Positions 22,542-26,128 of a stretch of DNA of 26,128 bases are shown here, piece by piece. A model generated the notes under the pieces. That model was given only the letters and a program-made list of their open reading frames with translations. It did no database searches and was not told the DNA's origin. Location of the stretch: NCBI GenBank assembly GCA_900550835.1, contig URTP01000011.1, positions 1 to 26,128 of the forward strand. The letters are read 5' to 3'. Within the stretch, counting starts at the first letter, position 1. The number at the start of each line of letters is the position of its first letter. A program made the translations under genes and the position numbers. Source of the stretch: an uncultured Collinsella sp. GTDB taxonomy: Bacteria > Actinomycetota > Coriobacteriia > Coriobacteriales > Coriobacteriaceae.

Positions 22542-23336
22542 CTAGTCCAGGCGTTGGCCGTCGGCGCGTACGCGCTCGGTGCCGCGCCCGCTGATCTGGC
22601 GGATAACCTCGCCGGCAATCATCTGACCCATGATGGGCGGCATAAAGCTGGCGGTACCCAACTCGGTACGCTCGTGGATGTTGGACGGGTCGCGAGGTTG
22701 GGTCTTAACCGATTCCTCGCAGCTAAACAGCACGTGCAGACTCTTGATTCCGCGCTTCTTACATTCTTTGCGCATGATGCGGCTCATGGGGTCACGTACC
22801 GTATCGAAAATGTCGGCAAAGCGGAGGCACTCGGGATGGAGCTTGTTGGCCCCGCCCATGGAGCTAACCAAACGAATGTCGTGGTCCTGAGCATATTTGG
22901 CAATGGTGAGCTTGGCCGAGATGGTGTCGATGGCGTCGACGACGTAGTCGAGCTTGCCGTCCGTCTGCTCCAAAACGCTCGCGAAGAACTCGTCGATGTT
23001 GTCGCTCAGCAGGTATTCGGTGCGTTTGATAACGGTGGCGGTGGGATTGATGTCGTGGATCATGGCTTCCATAACATCGACCTTGCGCTTGCCGATGGTG
23101 CTGTGAAAGGCGATAGCCTGGCGATTGATATTGCTGGGCGCGACGATGTCCTTGTCCAGAATGACGAAATGACCAATGCCGCCGCGGGCGAGTGCCTCGC
23201 AGCAGTTGGAGCCCACGCCTCCGCAGCCGAGCACCAACACCGTAGCATCGGCGAGCTTATCGAGTGCCTCGCGGCCCATGATGATCTCGAGCTTGGTGTC
23301 GCGTGTCTCGACGAGAGCGGCAGCGGTTTCGGTCAT
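22542..23336 (-). CDS. tcdA: tRNA threonylcarbamoyladenosine dehydratase
   Basis: A 264-aa E1-like adenylating enzyme of the ThiF/HesA family, TcdA (YgdL/CsdL) type, which cyclises the t6A modification next to the anticodon in an ATP-dependent reaction. The start is the ATG at 23336, 6 nt after GGAGG; an ATG two codons earlier touches the ribosome binding site. The nucleotide-binding core is VLVLGCGGVGSNCCEALARGGIGHFVILDKDIVAPSNINRQ (in two parts: VLVLGCGGVGSNCCEALA and FVILDKDIVAPSNINRQ), with the ATP-contacting Asp, Asn and Arg. YVVDAIDTISAKL and LVSSMGGANKLHPE follow, as in TcdA. MoeB/ThiF are excluded by the lack of zinc-binding CxxC pairs. tatD lies 14 bp downstream on the same strand. 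Confidence 0.9.
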   Translation of the reverse strand: MTETAAALVETRDTKLEIIMGREALDKLADATVLVLGCGGVGSNCCEALARGGIGHFVILDKDIVAPSNINRQAIAFHSTIGKRKVDVMEAMIHDINPTATVIKRTEYLLSDNIDEFFASVLEQTDGKLDYVVDAIDTISAKLTIAKYAQDHDIRLVSSMGGANKLHPECLRFADIFDTVRDPMSRIMRKECKKRGIKSLHVLFSCEESVKTQPRDPSNIHERTELGTASFMPPIMGQMIAGEVIRQISGRGTERVRADGQRLD

Positions 23337-23422
23337 AGACATCCTCCGATGGGGAAGCGAATCGTGTTTTAGCTATCGCCATTATAGGTGTTATCGCGAT
23401 TCCATTTGAGCCCTTGGGCTTG

Positions 23423-23451
23423 TTGAAATGGGATCGGGGTTCGCATAAGAT
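23423..23451 (+). promoter_or_regulatory. Promoter of the candidate small RNA
   Basis: TTGAAA (23423-23428) and TAAGAT (23446-23451) with an exact 17-bp spacer, on the strand opposite to tcdA, predicting a start near 23458. Confidence 0.5.
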
Positions 23452-23457
23452 TGAAGC

Positions 23458-23553
23458 AGATGGCACCCGTTGCAGCGGGTTGGCCAACTCCAAAACACGT
23501 TTGTAGCGTGAGAAGTGGCCGTCTTCGCATTACGCGGAGGCGGCTATTTTTTT
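23458..23553 (+). ncRNA. Candidate small RNA, about 95 nt
   Basis: A spacer segment with a promoter before it and a Rho-independent terminator at its end but no convincing gene inside. Predicted folds are ACCCG-TTGCAG-CGGGT, CACG-TTTGTAG-CGTG and the terminator stem. A 31-codon frame from 23460 runs through the terminator and has no ribosome binding site. It could be a free small RNA or an attenuated leader of the ArsR gene that starts at 23636. No known RNA family was recognised. Confidence 0.4.
23518..23553 (+). terminator. Terminator in the tcdA-arsR spacer
   Basis: GCCGTCTTCGC (23518-23528) pairs with GCGGAGGCGGC (23534-23544) with G-U pairs and an ATTAC loop, then seven T at 23547-23553. 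It points along the plus strand although the gene to its left is on the minus strand, so it ends an unannotated transcript. Confidence 0.8.
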
Positions 23554-23571
23554 GAGTACAAGATTAGATAG

Positions 23572-23601
23572 TTAGACAAACATCTAAATATCGAGTATAG
23601 T
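23572..23601 (+). promoter_or_regulatory. Promoter and dyad operator of the arsR-sdpI operon
   Basis: TTAGAC (23572-23577) and TATAGT (23596-23601) with an 18-bp spacer. The dyad TTAGA-N6-TCTAA (23572-23587) covers the -35 box, as expected for an autoregulating ArsR-type repressor. Confidence 0.55.
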
Positions 23602-23635
23602 GTGCGCGTCATGAGAGATGATGAGAGGAGGTCTT

Positions 23636-23914
23636 ATGCCGGGAGAGGGTTTTAAGGCGCTTGCCGATCCAACGCGACGGCGCATTTTGGAGTTGCTGCG
23701 CGAGGGCAATTGCACGGCGGGGGAGCTTGCCGAGCATTTCGATATCAGTAAGCCGTCGCTGAGCCATCACTTGGCGACGCTCAAAAACGCCGGGTTGGTG
23801 ACCGACGAGCGCCATGGCCATAACATCGTATACAGCTTAAACACCACCGTCATGCAGGATTTGATTGGCTGGTTTATGGGCTTTACAAACACGGAAGGTG
23901 AAAAGGATGAATAA
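23636..23914 (+). CDS. ArsR/SdpR-family transcriptional repressor
   Basis: A 92-aa winged-helix DNA-binding protein of the ArsR group, close to Bacillus SdpR. ATG at 23636 follows GAGAGGAGGT. The opening FKALADPTRRRILELLREGN is the hallmark of the autorepressor subgroup; the recognition helix is DISKPSLSHHLATLKNAGLV, and the wing is TDERHGHNIVYSLN. The CxC metal site of arsenic sensors is absent; the only Cys is in GNCTAGEL, so metal sensing is unlikely. The stop overlaps the start of the sdpI-like gene by 8 nt, forming a tight operon in which the membrane protein probably controls the repressor by holding it at the membrane, as known for SdpI/SdpR. A dyad at the promoter supports self-repression. 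Confidence 0.92.
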   Translation: MPGEGFKALADPTRRRILELLREGNCTAGELAEHFDISKPSLSHHLATLKNAGLVTDERHGHNIVYSLNTTVMQDLIGWFMGFTNTEGEKDE

Positions 23915-24611
23915 CGAAAACAAGGGCATTCACCCCACGGGGGTATCGTCGCGCGTGTGGATTGCGCTGGTTGCTCTGTGCGTCGCCAATGTCGTAGCGC
24001 ACCTCATGGTGATGCCGAGCTTGCCTGCGCAGATTCCCACGCACTGGGGAGCGAACGGCGCCGTCGACGGTTGGGGCCCTAGCTGGATGGCCTCCGCGCT
24101 CGGCGTGCTGCCTCTGGCACTTCTTGCAATGTTCTGCGTGGTGCCGCGCATCGATCCTAAAGGTGAGGCATATCGAACCTCGGGCAAGTTCTATCAGGGC
24201 TTCGTAATCGCCTTTACCTTGTTCATGTGTGCCGTAAGCTGGCTGGGAGAGCTTACGGTCTGGGGCGTGGTGCCGGCGGTCGGTTCGGTCAACGTGCTGA
24301 TTTCCGGTGCTATCGGTTTGCTGTTCATCGGCGTAGGCAACTACTTGCCGCGTGTGAAGCAGAACTATACGCTCGGTATCAAGACGCCTTGGGCGCTTGC
24401 CGATCCCGAGAACTGGCGCCGTACGCAGCGCTTTGGCGGTGCCTGCTTTATGGTGCTGGGTGTTGGTTTGATTGTGATGGGCGTGGCGGGTAGCGTGCTT
24501 TCGAGTGAAGTCGTCGCCGCGGTGATTGCGGTTCTGGCGTTTGGTTCAGCTGGAGCTGCCTACGTCTATTCGTATCTGCTGTGGCGCAAATCGCAGCGAG
24601 CCGCTCGTTAA
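23907..24611 (+). CDS. SdpI-like membrane protein
   Basis: A 234-aa membrane protein with a DUF1648 N-terminal part and an SdpI C-terminal part. ATG at 23907 lies inside the end of the repressor gene, with GGAAGG upstream. Predicted membrane segments: about residues 15-33 (VWIALVALCVANVVAHLMV), 60-75 (ALGVLPLALLAMFCVV), 95-112, 122-142, 175-195 and 203-222. DUF1648 shows as LPAQIPTHWGANGAVDGWGPSW; the SdpI signature is NYTLGIKTPWALADPENWRRTQRFGG. In Bacillus subtilis SdpI gives immunity to the SdpC toxin and signals to SdpR. No sdpC-like toxin gene is in this window, so the pair may respond to another membrane stress or to toxin from other cells. A terminator follows at 24676. Confidence 0.9.
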   Translation: MNNENKGIHPTGVSSRVWIALVALCVANVVAHLMVMPSLPAQIPTHWGANGAVDGWGPSWMASALGVLPLALLAMFCVVPRIDPKGEAYRTSGKFYQGFVIAFTLFMCAVSWLGELTVWGVVPAVGSVNVLISGAIGLLFIGVGNYLPRVKQNYTLGIKTPWALADPENWRRTQRFGGACFMVLGVGLIVMGVAGSVLSSEVVAAVIAVLAFGSAGAAYVYSYLLWRKSQRAAR

Positions 24612-24675
24612 GGTTGCGGAAAACTAGCGTACGCAGTTCATAGTGTGTTAAGGGGGACTTTTCCCAGGTAGTATT

Positions 24676-24704
24676 AGGGGGTGTGGGCAACCATGCCCCT
24701 TTTT
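24676..24704 (+). terminator. Terminator after the sdpI-like gene
   Basis: AGGGG and CCCCT with inner TGTGG/CCATG pairing around a GCAA loop, one bulged G, followed by five T (24700-24704). Confidence 0.75.
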
Positions 24705-24795
24705 CGTTACGTTTCAGAGCTGGTTTCCTCATTTCGTTTCCACTAAAGCGAATCAAGAATAGGGAAACAGCAGGTAGAAAGGATAAAACAGGCAA

Positions 24796-26128
24796 ATGGC
24801 AGAGTTTATCTACCAGATGTATCAGGCTCGCAAGGCCCATGGCGACAAGGTAATCCTTGACGACGTGACCCTGAGCTTCTACCCCGGTGCCAAGATCGGT
24901 GTCGTGGGCCCCAACGGCATGGGCAAGTCGACCCTGCTCAAGATTATGGCCGGCATTGAGGAGGTCTCCAACGGCGATGCCAGGCTCACCCCCGGCTACA
25001 CCGTGGGTATCCTGCAGCAGGAGCCGCCGCTCGACGACGACAAGACCGTCATCGAGAACGTGCGCATGGCGTTTGGCGACATGATCGCCAAGGTCGATCG
25101 CTTCAATAAGATCGGCGAGGAGATGTGTGACCCGGACTGCGACATGGACGCCCTCATGGCAGAGATGGGCAAGCTCCAGGACGAGATTGACGCCGCCGAC
25201 GGCTGGGATATCGATTCCAAGCTCGGCCAGGCCATGGACGCCCTCCAGCTGCCCGATTCCGACATGCCGGTCAACGTGCTTTCCGGCGGCGAGCGCCGTC
25301 GCGTGGCCCTGTGCAAGCTGCTGCTCGAGGCTCCCGACCTGCTGCTGCTCGACGAGCCCACGAACCACTTGGACGCCGAGTCGATCCTGTGGCTCGAGCA
25401 CTTCCTGCACAACTACCAGGGCGCGGTGCTTGCCGTCACGCACGATCGCTACTTCCTGGATAACGTTGCCGAGTGGATCTGCGAGGTCGACCGCGGCCAC
25501 CTTTATCCCTACAAGGGCAACTACTCCACGTATCTGGAGACCAAGGCCGCCCGTATCGAGGCGCAGGGCAACCGCGATGCCAAGCTCGCCAAGCGCATGG
25601 AGGCCGAGCTCGAGTGGGTACGCAGCTCGCCCAAGGCTCGTCAGGCCAAGAACAAGGCCCGTCTGGCTCGCTACGAGGAGATGGAGGCCGAGGCCCGCGC
25701 CAGCCAGAAGCTCGACTGGACCGACATCCGCATCCCCGTGGGCCCGCGTCTGGGCAACAAGGTGCTCGAGGCCCATCATCTGCACAAGGAGTTCGATGGC
25801 CGCGTGCTCATCGACGACCTTTCGTTCACCCTGCCGCGCAACGGCATCGTGGGCGTCATCGGCCCCAACGGTGTGGGCAAGACCACGCTCTTCAAGACCA
25901 TCGTGGGCCTGGAGCCGCTGACTTCGGGCGAGCTCGAGGTGGGCGAGACCGTCAAGATTTCTTACGTCGACCAGAACCGTTCCGGCATCGACCCCGACAA
26001 GAACCTGTGGGAGGTCGTCTCGGACGGCCTGGACCACATGATGGTCGGCGAGACCGAGGTTCCGAGCCGCGCTTATGTGGCGAGCTTTGGCTTTAAGGGC
26101 CAGGACAAGCAGAAGCGCGCTGGCGTAC
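24796..26128 (+). CDS. ettA: ABC-F protein EttA, N-terminal part
   Basis: The first 444 codons of an ABC-F ATPase; the gene runs off the right edge (family length is about 555 aa). ATG at 24796 gives MAEFIYQMYQARKAHGDKVILDDVTLSF, the usual EttA start; the ribosome binding site is weak (AAAGGA about 12 nt upstream). First ATPase domain: Walker A GPNGMGKST (38-46), signature LSGGERRRVALCKLLLEAPD (from about 162), Walker B LLLLDEPTNHLD. After it come the linker helices (KLAKRMEAELEWVRSSPKARQAKNKARLARYEEM) and the second Walker A GPNGVGKTT (356-364). EttA binds the ribosomal E site and gates the first peptide bond according to the ATP/ADP ratio. Antibiotic-resistance ABC-F proteins are excluded by the EttA-type arm segment and linker. 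Confidence 0.93.
   Translation, partial: MAEFIYQMYQARKAHGDKVILDDVTLSFYPGAKIGVVGPNGMGKSTLLKIMAGIEEVSNGDARLTPGYTVGILQQEPPLDDDKTVIENVRMAFGDMIAKVDRFNKIGEEMCDPDCDMDALMAEMGKLQDEIDAADGWDIDSKLGQAMDALQLPDSDMPVNVLSGGERRRVALCKLLLEAPDLLLLDEPTNHLDAESILWLEHFLHNYQGAVLAVTHDRYFLDNVAEWICEVDRGHLYPYKGNYSTYLETKAARIEAQGNRDAKLAKRMEAELEWVRSSPKARQAKNKARLARYEEMEAEARASQKLDWTDIRIPVGPRLGNKVLEAHHLHKEFDGRVLIDDLSFTLPRNGIVGVIGPNGVGKTTLFKTIVGLEPLTSGELEVGETVKISYVDQNRSGIDPDKNLWEVVSDGLDHMMVGETEVPSRAYVASFGFKGQDKQKRAGV

Noticed and set aside
23460..23555. A 31-codon frame (ATG at 23460) in the small RNA candidate
   Set aside because: No ribosome binding site, and the frame runs through the terminator stem and its T-run.
24448..26037. 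A 529-codon open frame on the minus strand opposite ettA
   Set aside because: Same reason: it is the shadow of the strongly biased ettA codons and also runs across a terminator.
1..26128. CRISPR arrays, tRNA or rRNA genes, phage or transposase genes
   Set aside because: Looked for on both strands; no direct-repeat arrays, cloverleaf-like genes or recombinase motifs were seen.

Overview
The window looks like chromosome of a high-GC Gram-positive gut bacterium of the class Coriobacteriia, most likely Collinsella or a close relative. This is inferred from several things: GC-rich codon use with frequent GTG and TTG starts, strong GGAGG-type ribosome binding sites, a sortase LPxTG surface protein, a DUF3793 protein beside a flavodoxin, and a Y-family polymerase with a YolD-like partner behind an actinobacterial/Firmicute-type LexA box. 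No phage, insertion sequence, CRISPR array, tRNA or rRNA was seen. Most of the window is ordinary housekeeping and metabolic genes. The unusual material is in the spacers and in one surface-protein gene.

Layout. 1-354 is the end of metY. 667-1839 holds a secreted tyrosine-rich protein and a small membrane protein. 1949-3751 (minus) carries a ketopantoate-reductase-like protein and a cyclase-family hydrolase. 3915-7227 (plus) holds a ferredoxin-fused aldo/keto reductase, a Gfo/Idh/MocA oxidoreductase and endonuclease IV. The last two genes each sit directly behind a copy of a covarying 20-bp hairpin. 7375-10479 is a complete polar amino-acid ABC importer (lipoprotein, permease with an extra exported N-terminal domain, ATPase). 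10598-11767 (minus) is flavodoxin plus DUF3793. 11942-12325 is a membrane-tethered heavy-metal-associated (HMA) protein behind a CsoR-like palindrome. 12602-15120 is a large LPxTG-anchored surface protein whose signal peptide and body are in different frames, separated at a run of eight G. 15117-17037 (minus) is an SOS-type polY/yolD operon. 17260-17784 is a truncated iron-ADH-like protein, followed by pgi (17985-19679) and two HAD phosphatases (19915-21480). 21510-21739 is an inverted-repeat element between convergent genes. 21745-23336 (minus) holds tatD and tcdA. 23423-23553 is a candidate small RNA with its own promoter and terminator. 23636-24611 is an ArsR/SdpR-SdpI pair, and 24796-26128 is the start of the ABC-F protein EttA.

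The strongest leads are three. First, the paired hairpins at 5106-5190 and 6265-6354 have perfectly pairing 20-nt arms with five compensatory double changes, the same loop length and a possible block of the ribosome binding site. Second, the poly(G)8 tract looks like an ON/OFF switch for the surface protein. Third, the spacer at 23423-23553 has the full architecture of a small RNA gene. All function statements rest on motif reading; no database search was run.
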